From an uncultured Oscillospiraceae bacterium (lineage in GTDB: Bacteria; Bacillota; Clostridia; Oscillospirales; Acutalibacteraceae): 15,711 nucleotides of DNA. The translations under genes were made by a program, and so were the position numbers. Below, one piece after another: positions 7,099 through 14,128 of the stretch (its first letter is position 1; each line of letters opens with the position of its first letter). The notes below the pieces were generated by a model. The model searched no databases and was not told the origin of the DNA. It saw only the letters and a program-made list of their open reading frames with translations. The DNA lies in the NCBI GenBank assembly GCA_902490145.1, contig CABUCT010000014.1, positions 1-15,711 of the forward strand, read 5' to 3'.

Positions 7099-9059
7099 TA
7101 TCTTACCTTTGAACCTATTTCAACGTCATCGGCGAAAATGACCTTCACACCGTCACGAGAATCGGCTGCTAGTATCATTCCGCAGCTTTCTACTCCGCAA
7201 AGGACAGCCGGTTTCAGATTTGCAACCACAATGATATTGCGACCGATAAGATCCTCGGGCTTATAATACTGGGCAATACCCGACGCAACCGTTCTCGGAG
7301 TTTCACTACCATCATCAAGGGTTAATTTCAACAGTTTTTTAGCCTTTTTCACAGGTTCACAGGAAGTAATCTTTGCCACACGAAGCTCAATTTTTGCAAA
7401 ATCATCAATAGATATCTCAGACAGCTTAACCGCGTTTTCGGTTTTCTTTTTATCTTCGGTGTTCTCTGCTTTAGCTGCGGCAATTGTTGCTTTCTCGGCT
7501 GCTTCAAGCTCGGCAAGCTCTTTTTCGGCGTCTATACGCGGGAAAAGCGGCTCGGTCTTTTTTATAACCGCCGTTTTCGGCAAAACTCCCCAGTTTTCAG
7601 TGCTGTCCCAAGAGAGCATATCGGGTGTACAAGACAGCGTCTCCCCAATCTTTTTTGAAGTGTCGGGCATAAACGGGGTAAGCATTACTGCCACAAATCT
7701 CAGTGCTTCACAGAGATTATACATAACTCTGCCAAGGCGTTTTTTATTTGATTCGTCCTTTGAAAGCACCCACGGTGCGGTTTCGTCGATATATTTATTT
7801 GTGCGGGAAATGAGCTTCCAAAGCTCGGTAAGAGCAGTGGAAAACTGCATTGTGTCAAGGTTCTTTTCAACCGCTTTTTTGGTTTGGCTGGCAAGAGAAA
7901 TAAGACCTTCATCAAATTCACCCTCACACTGTTCTTCGGGAAGAACTCCGCCAAAATATTTACCTACCATTGCACTTGTGCGGGAAATAAGGTTTCCAAG
8001 ATCGTTCGCAAGATCAGAATTAATTCTTCCGATAAGTGCTTCATTAGAAAAAACGCCGTCAGCACCAAACGGAACCTCACGAAGCAGAAAATAACGGATA
8101 GTGTCCACTCCATAGCGGTTGCAAAGCACAACAGGATCAACTACATTTCCCTTTGATTTAGACATTTTTCCACCTTCAAGCAGAAGCCAACCGTGTCCGT
8201 AAACCTGTTTCGGCAAAGGCAGATCCAAAGCCATAAGCATTGCAGGCCAAATGATAGTGTGAAAACGGACAATCTCTTTTCCCACAAGATGAACATCGGC
8301 CGGCCAATATTTTTTATAGTCGCTGTCATCGTCGCTTAAATATCCCATTGCGGTTATATAATTGGTAAGGGCGTCAACCCAAACGTATACAACATGAGAC
8401 GGATCGAAGTCAACCGGAATTCCCCAGGTAAAAGAAGTTCTTGAAACGCAAAGATCCTCAAGCCCCGCTTTAATAAAATTATTTATCATCTCATTTTTGC
8501 GGGTAACCGGCTGGATAAAATCTTCGTGTGTATTATAATACTCGATAAGCCTGTCGGAATATTTTGAAAGTCGGAAAAAATAAGCCTCTTCTTTAGCAAG
8601 ATGAACATCACCGCCGCAGTCGGGGCATTTTCCGTCTTTAAGCTGAGTCTCTGTCCAGAATGCCTCACATGGGGTGCAGTAATGTCCTTCATAATGTCCC
8701 TTATAAATATCTCCGCGATCATATAATTCTTTAAAAATCTTTTGAACTGCCTTTTCGTGGTATTCATCTGTTGTGCGGATAAAGCGATCGTTCGAAATGT
8801 TAAGAAGTTTCCAAAGATCTTTTATGCCTGCCACGATTTCATCAACATATTCCTTTGGAGTAACGCCTTTTGCAGCAGCCTTTTGCTCAATTTTAAGACC
8901 GTGTTCATCGGTCCCGGTGAGGAACATCGTATCATAACCTCTCATTCGCTTATAACGAGCCATTGCGTCGGCGGCAACGGTAGTATACGAATGTCCGATA
9001 TGAAGCTTTCCCGACGGATAATATATCGGCGTTGTTATATAAAATTTTTTGTCGTTCAT
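7098..9059 (-). CDS. metG: Methionine--tRNA ligase
   Basis: 653 residues, the length of enzymes with a fused C-terminal tRNA-binding domain. It charges tRNA-Met with methionine using ATP, in the cytoplasm. The class I signature HIGH is at 20-23 (PSGKLHIGHSYTT) and KMSKS at 298-302 (GGKMSKSKGN). A zinc-binding knuckle is formed by Cys128, Cys131, Cys145 and Cys148. The anticodon-binding helical domain covers about 360-520, and a linker rich in Ala, Glu and Lys leads to the OB-fold tRNA-binding domain from about 551 to the end (FAKIELRVAKI...GRNIIVVANLKP). The ATG follows AGGAG by seven to eight bases. A strong promoter sits 43 bases upstream; the leader is too short for a T-box. It is the first gene of an operon with the pfkB kinase. 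Confidence 0.98.
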   Translation of the reverse strand: MNDKKFYITTPIYYPSGKLHIGHSYTTVAADAMARYKRMRGYDTMFLTGTDEHGLKIEQKAAAKGVTPKEYVDEIVAGIKDLWKLLNISNDRFIRTTDEYHEKAVQKIFKELYDRGDIYKGHYEGHYCTPCEAFWTETQLKDGKCPDCGGDVHLAKEEAYFFRLSKYSDRLIEYYNTHEDFIQPVTRKNEMINNFIKAGLEDLCVSRTSFTWGIPVDFDPSHVVYVWVDALTNYITAMGYLSDDDSDYKKYWPADVHLVGKEIVRFHTIIWPAMLMALDLPLPKQVYGHGWLLLEGGKMSKSKGNVVDPVVLCNRYGVDTIRYFLLREVPFGADGVFSNEALIGRINSDLANDLGNLISRTSAMVGKYFGGVLPEEQCEGEFDEGLISLASQTKKAVEKNLDTMQFSTALTELWKLISRTNKYIDETAPWVLSKDESNKKRLGRVMYNLCEALRFVAVMLTPFMPDTSKKIGETLSCTPDMLSWDSTENWGVLPKTAVIKKTEPLFPRIDAEKELAELEAAEKATIAAAKAENTEDKKKTENAVKLSEISIDDFAKIELRVAKITSCEPVKKAKKLLKLTLDDGSETPRTVASGIAQYYKPEDLIGRNIIVVANLKPAVLCGVESCGMILAADSRDGVKVIFADDVEIGSKVR

Positions 9060-9101
9060 GAGTTTGCTCCTCTCTATTGATCACAAAACTAATATTTGTA
9101 T

Positions 9102-9130
9102 ATTTTAACACGCTGATTTCAATATGTCAA
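9102..9130 (-). promoter_or_regulatory. Sigma-A promoter of metG-pfkB
   Basis: The minus strand has a perfect TTGACA (9125-9130), a 17-base spacer and TAAAAT (9102-9107) with an extended -10 TG (TGTTAAAAT). Transcription should begin about 35-40 bases before the metG ATG. Confidence 0.88.
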
Positions 9131-9214
9131 ACAAATATAGAAATCATGAGAATAACATACAAAAAGGCGTCCAAATTTATTTGTCAGTCCTGCATCACAA
9201 CTTTAGTATACCGT

Positions 9215-9241
9215 CAGCGATCAGACAAATTCGCTGTTTTT
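9215..9241 (+). terminator. Possible plus-strand terminator hairpin
   Basis: CAGCGA (9215-9220) and TCGCTG (9231-9236) are perfect reverse complements with a ten-base loop, followed directly by TTTTT (9237-9241). No plus-strand gene precedes it, so it may be chance, or it may stop antisense transcription from the metG side. Its right arm overlaps the palindrome at 9235-9250. Confidence 0.25.
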
Positions 9242-9250
9242 CGAAAAACA
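9235..9250. repeat. 16-bp perfect palindrome upstream of the metG promoter
   Basis: TGTTTTTCGAAAAACA reads the same on both strands. It lies about 105 bases upstream of the metG -35 box and downstream of the phosphoesterase terminator. It could be an operator for a dimeric regulator. Confidence 0.4.
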
Positions 9251-9278
9251 CAGTGCCTTGATCTATTTGTTTATAATG

Positions 9279-9310
9279 AAAAATTCCCGCATCGATTAAT
9301 CCGATACGGG
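9279..9310 (-). terminator. Intrinsic terminator of the phosphoesterase gene
   Basis: On the minus strand CCCGTATCG (9302-9310) pairs with CGATGCGGG (9286-9294), nine pairs with one G-U, loop of seven, followed by AATTTTT. It starts 22 bases after the stop of the phosphoesterase gene and separates it from metG. Confidence 0.85.
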
Positions 9311-9332
9311 ATGCAAATTTCATAATAAACGG

Positions 9333-10325
9333 TCAGACAAGATTTTTGTAATAAATAAGCTTCGTGGTAAAGTTCCATGCATCATTTTCATTTACCTCAA
9401 GAAGCCGTCCGGAACAGGTATCTCTATCAGGCTGATGTCCTGTCCAGCCGCCATAATCATCATAGGAGATCCCTCCCGCATATCCAAGTTCGATTCCGCA
9501 GTATCTGCCCGCGAAGTTATTTGAATGATCATGCCCGCAATAAATTCCCTTCACGTCTCCCCGGCTCAGAACCGTTGAAAACATTCCGGAGTTAATCGGC
9601 ACAGGTGTAAAGCCATCATGTATATATCCATTCTCATCGTTTTCCTTAAGATCTTTCGCCGCAAATAGGAATTCAGGGAGTGAAATGTGGAAATACATTG
9701 CTCCCGGGATTTTTTCTCCATTGTTCTCTTCGAGTGCTTTAGATGTATTAAAGTACCAAAGCTGCTGATCAAAATGGATATAATCATAATCACTGCTGTT
9801 AACAGCATCACTTTCAGCAAATCCTTCTTTTTCAGGATTCAAATAACTTCCGCTGTCAAGTGCCCAAACATTAAATCCAATCTTATCGCTGTCAGAACGC
9901 AGTACAGACAAAACGTAGTTTCCGTCACCGCTTATATCAGGATCGCCAAGGCTGCCCACAAAATGATCAAAATTATCCATGCACACCCGCATATGATCGC
10001 TCCGGGTGAACTGCAAAAGGAACTCGGAATCATGGTTTCCGAATACCATGCACCACGGTACCCCGTTTTCTTCCATCGGCCTTGAAAGATCCCGATAGTA
10101 TTCAATTAACCCTTGTTCATCCATGGGCTTTCCATGTAGCTTCTTGTAAACATAATCATCATAAATGTTATCTCCGGTAAAGATAACAAGATCAGGATTT
10201 GATTTTTCAACCATTTTTCTGATTATAGTTTGAGTTATATCGGCAACTCTGCCTTTTTCCTGTGTATCCGAAAGCTGAAGGATTCTGAATGTACCGTCTT
10301 TATTAAAGCGAAGTTCCTGTTTCAA
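9333..10325 (-). CDS. Calcineurin-like metallophosphoesterase
   Basis: 330 residues from a TTG start. The metal-binding blocks of the superfamily occur in order: LQLSDTQ (Asp20, Gln22), FTGDN (Asp52, Asn53), GNHD (97-99 Asn-His-Asp), YFHISLPE (His213) and CGHDH (His265, His267). It should bind two metal ions and hydrolyse a phosphoester; the substrate is unknown. Block one has D-x-Q instead of the common D-x-H, while other ligands are intact. The closest look-alikes are Dcr2/purple-acid-phosphatase-related proteins. The frame extends to an ATG at 10394, but that has no properly spaced ribosome site, whereas TTG 10325 follows AAGGAGAG by seven bases and gives the usual family start (MKQELRFNKDGTFRILQ). 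No signal peptide or membrane helix is seen, so it is cytoplasmic. It is monocistronic, with its own terminator. Confidence 0.88.
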   Translation of the reverse strand: MKQELRFNKDGTFRILQLSDTQEKGRVADITQTIIRKMVEKSNPDLVIFTGDNIYDDYVYKKLHGKPMDEQGLIEYYRDLSRPMEENGVPWCMVFGNHDSEFLLQFTRSDHMRVCMDNFDHFVGSLGDPDISGDGNYVLSVLRSDSDKIGFNVWALDSGSYLNPEKEGFAESDAVNSSDYDYIHFDQQLWYFNTSKALEENNGEKIPGAMYFHISLPEFLFAAKDLKENDENGYIHDGFTPVPINSGMFSTVLSRGDVKGIYCGHDHSNNFAGRYCGIELGYAGGISYDDYGGWTGHQPDRDTCSGRLLEVNENDAWNFTTKLIYYKNLV

Positions 10326-10332
10326 TCTCAGT

Positions 10333-10340
10333 CTCTCCTT
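10333..10340 (-). promoter_or_regulatory. Ribosome binding site that decides a TTG start
   Basis: The minus strand carries AAGGAGAG; its GGAG core lies nine bases before the TTG at 10325. The competing ATG at 10394 has only AAGG directly against the start codon. Confidence 0.7.
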
Positions 10341-10435
10341 TTCTGATAGATCTTGGTAATAATATTTTATCCTTAAGCAAAGGCGGAAATCCATCCTTTA
10401 AAATTGGGTTAGGATTTGTCGGCTTTGTTTATAAC

Positions 10436-10441
10436 ATTATA
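10436..10441 (-). promoter_or_regulatory. -10 element, possible phosphoesterase promoter
   Basis: A perfect TATAAT on the minus strand, about 110 bases before the TTG start, without a good -35 at 16-18 bases. It lies in the gap after rnfB, the only place for a promoter of this gene if the Rnf transcript ends there. I see no strong terminator for the Rnf operon in the gap, only a short CCC-TTTA-GGG hairpin at 10481-10490 with no U-tract. Confidence 0.3.
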
Positions 10442-10500
10442 TTGCAATTTGACTCGTCTTTTCCCTCATTAAACGTTATTCCCTAAAGGGTTTAAATCAA

Positions 10501-11283
10501 TTACATTATGCATTTTCTTGGACAAATATTTATGCATTCACCACAAGAATTACATTTTTCAGGATCGATAGAGGCCAAGAAATTTTCGACTGTTATGGCC
10601 TCATTGGGGCATTTTTTTGCACAAAGCCCGCAGCCGATACATCCCGCACTGCAAACCTTTCGTGTAACTGCACCTTTATCATGGTTTTTACATCTGACAA
10701 TACTAACTCCGGCGGGAACGATGCTGATCATTTCTTTTGGACATTCTTTTGCACAAAGCCCGCAGCCAACACACAGCTCCGGATCAATGACCGCAAGTCC
10801 GTTGCAAATATGTATAGCACCCTTGGGGCAAGCCTTTTCACAGTCACCGTATCCAATACAGCCAAAGGTGCAATTTCCTCCGCCCGAAAACAGCTGTTTT
10901 GCGGCACGGCAGCTTTTAACACCCTTATAATTTATTTTTGTATCGGTATTTTCACGGGTTCCCATACAGCGGACTATTGCAATCTTCTTAATACCCTTTG
11001 CGGCTTCAATACCTAAGACCGAGGCAATTCGGGAAGAGTCCTCATCCGAGCATGAGGAACAAAGAGCAGTGTTTAACTCATCCCCGCTCACAAGAGCTTC
11101 TGCATATGCCTGGCATCCGGAAAATCCGCATCCGCCGCAGTTTGCACCAGGCAGAATTTCATTGATTTTTTCGATTTTTTCATCAACCGGAACATTCATC
11201 AGTGCCGAAGCAATGCTAAGCCCTGCACCCGCAATAAGACCGATAACCGAGACAATAATAACTGAATATATAATTGTGGACAT
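10501..11283 (-). CDS. rnfB: Ion-translocating ferredoxin:NAD+ oxidoreductase (Rnf) complex subunit B
   Basis: 260 residues. RnfB is the electron-entry subunit that takes electrons from reduced ferredoxin at the cytoplasmic face. One N-terminal membrane helix (about 4-28) anchors it. An RnfB-type 4Fe-4S domain follows with Cys49, 52, 57 and 75 (CGGCGFSGC). The C-terminal half is polyferredoxin: a cysteine group at 138, 142, 148 and 152, then three clear C-x2-C-x2-C-x3-C sets at 171-181, 215-225 and 244-254. About five Fe-S clusters are predicted. The ATG has a perfect GAGGAGG six bases upstream, in a 20-base gap after rnfA. It is the last gene of the operon, as in other clostridia. No good terminator is seen after it. 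Confidence 0.96.
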   Translation of the reverse strand: MSTIIYSVIIVSVIGLIAGAGLSIASALMNVPVDEKIEKINEILPGANCGGCGFSGCQAYAEALVSGDELNTALCSSCSDEDSSRIASVLGIEAAKGIKKIAIVRCMGTRENTDTKINYKGVKSCRAAKQLFSGGGNCTFGCIGYGDCEKACPKGAIHICNGLAVIDPELCVGCGLCAKECPKEMISIVPAGVSIVRCKNHDKGAVTRKVCSAGCIGCGLCAKKCPNEAITVENFLASIDPEKCNSCGECINICPRKCIM

Positions 11284-11303
11284 AAAATCCCTCCTCAGAA
11301 GTG

Positions 11304-11900
11304 TTAAGAAATTCCGAGAAGTCCGTTTGCCAGACCGGAGAATCCCATGAATGAAAGTGAAACGATAGAAGCTGCGATAAGGGTTATAGGCAACCCCTTT
11401 AAAAATTCGGGTATATCGCAGGATTCAATACGCTCCCTGACCCCTGCGAAAAGTACCATAGCGATAAGGAAGCCAATACCCGATCCAAGTGCATTCACAA
11501 GAGCCTGAGCATATGTATAACCCTTTGTGAAATGCAAAACGGTAACTCCGAGAACCGCACAGTTGGTCGTTATAAGCGGAAGATATATTCCGAGAGCTTT
11601 GTAAAGAGAGGGAATATATTTTTTCAGCACGATTTCTACCATCTGTACCAAAGCGGCAATAACCAGTATAAAAACTATGGTTTGAAGGTACGCCATACCA
11701 TTCGGTTCAAGCAGTTTTGAATATATAGGATATGTAACGGCAGTGGCAAGCACCATTACAAAAATAACTGCAAGGCTCATTCCGACAGCAGTATTAAGCT
11801 TTTTAGAAACTCCGAGGAACGGACAGATCCCAAGAAACTGTGAAAGCACAAAATTCTCGACAAAAATTGAAAGGACGAGAATACCAAGCATATATTGCAT
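11304..11900 (-). CDS. rnfA: Rnf complex subunit A
   Basis: 198 residues, standard length, with about six membrane helices and almost no soluble part. RnfA pairs with RnfE as an inverted-topology dimer; in solved Rnf and Nqr structures a 2Fe-2S cluster sits between them in the membrane. The expected ligands are present: Cys26 in LGICPFLG and Cys114 in TTNCAVLG. Other family marks are FVENFVLSQ near the start and YLPLITTNCA in the middle. Its ATG overlaps the rnfE stop by one base (TAATG), so translation is coupled. Electrons pass through this cluster during ion pumping (established for the family). Confidence 0.96.
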   Translation of the reverse strand: MQYMLGILVLSIFVENFVLSQFLGICPFLGVSKKLNTAVGMSLAVIFVMVLATAVTYPIYSKLLEPNGMAYLQTIVFILVIAALVQMVEIVLKKYIPSLYKALGIYLPLITTNCAVLGVTVLHFTKGYTYAQALVNALGSGIGFLIAMVLFAGVRERIESCDIPEFLKGLPITLIAASIVSLSFMGFSGLANGLLGIS

Positions 11901-12604
11901 TATTCTTCAACCTCCGATTCTTGTTTGGCTCTGCAGTTATCCGATCCACAATTCATAACCATTGAGCAGGAATTTTTTGACGGACATCCTTCACATCCCG
12001 TTTTTTCCACCGGTTTGAGACCTGATTTTTTTGCAATAGCATTTGCAGCAGCGATCAGAATACCAAACACAAAGAATCCGCCGGGAGCCATAACAAATAT
12101 AAGTATCGGATTGCTGATAACGGTGTGACCGAGAAATGTTCCGCTTCCCAAGAGCTCGCGGATCACTCCCATAACCGAAAGTGCAGTAATAAAACCTATT
12201 CCCATTCCGAGTCCGTCCATGATCGACAAAAGCACGCTGTGTTTACCCGCAAAAGCCTCGGCCCTGCCAAGGATAATACAGTTTACAACAATAAGCGGAA
12301 GATAAATTCCAAGAGAAGCATTAAGGGCAGGCAGAAAGGCCTGTATAAGCATTTGAACAATAGTAACAAATCCTGCAATAACAGTGATATATGCAGGAAT
12401 GCGAACCTTTGACGGAATAACATTTCTGAGCATGGAAATAACCGCATTTGAACATACAAGAACAATAGTCGCGGCAACGCCCATCCCGATACTGCCCGAA
12501 AGGGTAGTTGATACTGCAAGGGTAGGACAAGTTCCGAGACACAATCTTAAAACAGGATTTTCTTTGATAATTCCTTTTGAAAACTCTTTAAAATATTTTC
12601 CCAT
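11900..12604 (-). CDS. rnfE: Rnf complex subunit E, with a cysteine-rich C-terminal tail
   Basis: 234 residues. It is the membrane partner of RnfA with about six helices; Cys26 (LGTCPTLAVS) and Cys109 (VVNCIILGRAEAF) should supply its half of the shared 2Fe-2S cluster. The membrane part ends near residue 193. Beyond it is a hydrophilic tail of about 40 residues with five cysteines at 204, 207, 213, 219 and 224 (starting CEGCPSKNSC). Many RnfE proteins stop sooner, so this tail may bind a further metal or Fe-S centre. The ATG has GGAGG eight bases upstream and lies one base after the rnfG stop. The subunit call is sure; the tail's function is unknown. Confidence 0.96.
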   Translation of the reverse strand: MGKYFKEFSKGIIKENPVLRLCLGTCPTLAVSTTLSGSIGMGVAATIVLVCSNAVISMLRNVIPSKVRIPAYITVIAGFVTIVQMLIQAFLPALNASLGIYLPLIVVNCIILGRAEAFAGKHSVLLSIMDGLGMGIGFITALSVMGVIRELLGSGTFLGHTVISNPILIFVMAPGGFFVFGILIAAANAIAKKSGLKPVEKTGCEGCPSKNSCSMVMNCGSDNCRAKQESEVEE

Positions 12605-12605
12605 A

Positions 12606-13115
12606 TCATTGTCCTCCTTTCACTGATTCATACATTTCAAGTGCATTGTTTACAGCCTTTGTGACAGCGTCTGATGAAAATGTTGCACCGGTTATGGCGT
12701 CAGCAGAAGCAATTTTTGACTGCCCCTTAAATAAATCGGTGAACGAATCCTCGGTGCCAACCTTTTGACCTATTCCCGGACTTTCATTGCTGCAATCCGT
12801 AACGCATACACCGGTGACGGTTCCGGATATGTCTGTTGCTGTCATGACCTGAATCTTGCTTTTGTAGCCCATTTCTTCACTTATAAAAACATAACCGCAC
12901 ACATCTCCGTCTTTTTCAGCACTGTAAGAATCCTCCGAGATTTCGCTGAACTTCGCACCGGGAACCAATTCATTCATTGCAGCTTGGGTAGCTTCGGCTT
13001 TTGAACGTTCGATTTTATCTTTGGTAAAATAATTGGTAGCACTGAGGGCAGCGGCTACTATAAGACAAATTGCGGTTAGAACAACAGTAGATTTGATAAG
13101 CTCTTTCGGTTTCAT
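12606..13115 (-). CDS. rnfG: Rnf complex subunit G, covalent-FMN protein
   Basis: 169 residues. One N-terminal membrane helix (about 9-27) anchors an FMN-binding domain outside the membrane. The flavinylation motif is intact, with Asp139 and Thr145 in DAITGATFSS; FMN is attached to Thr145 through phosphate by the ApbE transferase (known for the family; no apbE gene lies in this window). ESPGIGQKV (111-119) is the other conserved block. The ATG overlaps the rnfD stop by four bases (ATGA). The protein is slightly shorter than many RnfG sequences but has all expected blocks. Confidence 0.96.
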   Translation of the reverse strand: MKPKELIKSTVVLTAICLIVAAALSATNYFTKDKIERSKAEATQAAMNELVPGAKFSEISEDSYSAEKDGDVCGYVFISEEMGYKSKIQVMTATDISGTVTGVCVTDCSNESPGIGQKVGTEDSFTDLFKGQSKIASADAITGATFSSDAVTKAVNNALEMYESVKGGQ

Positions 13116-14128
13116 GCCGCTTCACCGTCCTTGGATTTTTTTTGCTTTACATATCCGAACGGCTTCGGAGTGGTAATTCTTTCAATGTGAGGAACAAGGA
13201 TATTCATAAGCACGATAGCGACAGAAACTCCTTCCGGCATACTTCCGAACAATCGTATAACAGCCGTAATAAGTCCGCATCCAAGTGCATATATGATTTT
13301 CCCCTTTTTGTTAATGGGACATGTGGTATAATCGGTTGCCATAAAAATCGCACCAAGTACGAGTCCGCCCGACATTAAATTATAAAGCGGGTTTTGTCCG
13401 CATATCCATGTGATTCCGACAACCGTTCCCATAAAAACAAGCGGAATAATCGGAGAAATGACCTTGCGGAACACAAGATAAATTCCACCTATTAAAAGAG
13501 CTGCTATACAGGTTTCACCAAGACATCCCGGACGAAATCCCAAAAACATATCAACTATACTGTATTTAGGAACATCGGCATTTCTTGAAAATGTCTCTGC
13601 AAGAGACTTAATCGTTCCGTCCGAAATAAGTGCCAGCGGAGAGGCAGATGTTGTGGCGTCTGCCGCAGAAGATATAAGCTTCGGATCAGGCCACAGCTTA
13701 ACCGACATATACTGCGGGAACGAAACCATAAGCGTGATTCTTCCGACAACGGCGGGATTAACAAAGTTTTGGCCGATCCCCCCGAAAAACTGTTTTACAA
13801 TAACTATAGCCACAAAAGCTCCGATAATTATTGTCCAAAGTGGAATATTGCTCGGCAAATTAAAAGCCAAAAGAATTCCGGTTATTACCGCCGAAAAATC
13901 ACCTATCGAATTTGATCTTTTGAGGATTTTACGGGTTATATATTCAAACAACACACACGAAACAACCGAGACACTCATTATAAGAAGCGTTCGCGAACCG
14001 AAGAGCAAAACAGACATAACCGCAGCCGGAATAAGGGCAATAATAACGTCAAGCATTATAGTCCTTGTGGATTCTCCGCAGTGAAGATGCGGTGATGAAG
14101 ACACATTAAGCTTGTTACCTTCAAACAT
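13112..14128 (-). CDS. rnfD: Rnf complex subunit D, membrane flavoprotein
   Basis: 338 residues with about eight to ten membrane helices; it is related to NqrB. SSPHLH near the start, FNLPSNIPLW, FGGIGQNFVNPAVVGR and DYTTCPINKKGK are conserved family blocks. The FMN-attachment segment reads DATTSASPLA (157-166): Asp157 is present, but the acceptor six residues on is Ser163 where most RnfD proteins have Thr. The ATG at 14128 follows GGAGG by nine bases and overlaps the rnfC stop by one (TAATG). The frame stays open to 14224, but those extra codons lie inside rnfC and look unlike the family, so I reject the longer start. Confidence 0.95.
   Translation of the reverse strand: MFEGNKLNVSSSPHLHCGESTRTIMLDVIIALIPAAVMSVLLFGSRTLLIMSVSVVSCVLFEYITRKILKRSNSIGDFSAVITGILLAFNLPSNIPLWTIIIGAFVAIVIVKQFFGGIGQNFVNPAVVGRITLMVSFPQYMSVKLWPDPKLISSAADATTSASPLALISDGTIKSLAETFSRNADVPKYSIVDMFLGFRPGCLGETCIAALLIGGIYLVFRKVISPIIPLVFMGTVVGITWICGQNPLYNLMSGGLVLGAIFMATDYTTCPINKKGKIIYALGCGLITAVIRLFGSMPEGVSVAIVLMNILVPHIERITTPKPFGYVKQKKSKDGEAA

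Noticed and set aside
7459..8094. A 211-codon open frame on the plus strand inside metG
   Set aside because: It is antisense to a certain metG, is rich in Ser/Ala/Phe as expected of a shadow frame, and has no ribosome binding site or recognisable motif.
9060..9332. T-box riboswitch upstream of metG
   Set aside because: The strong promoter at 9102-9130 leaves only about 40 bases of leader, and no T-box sequence (TGGNACCGCG-like) is seen in the gap.
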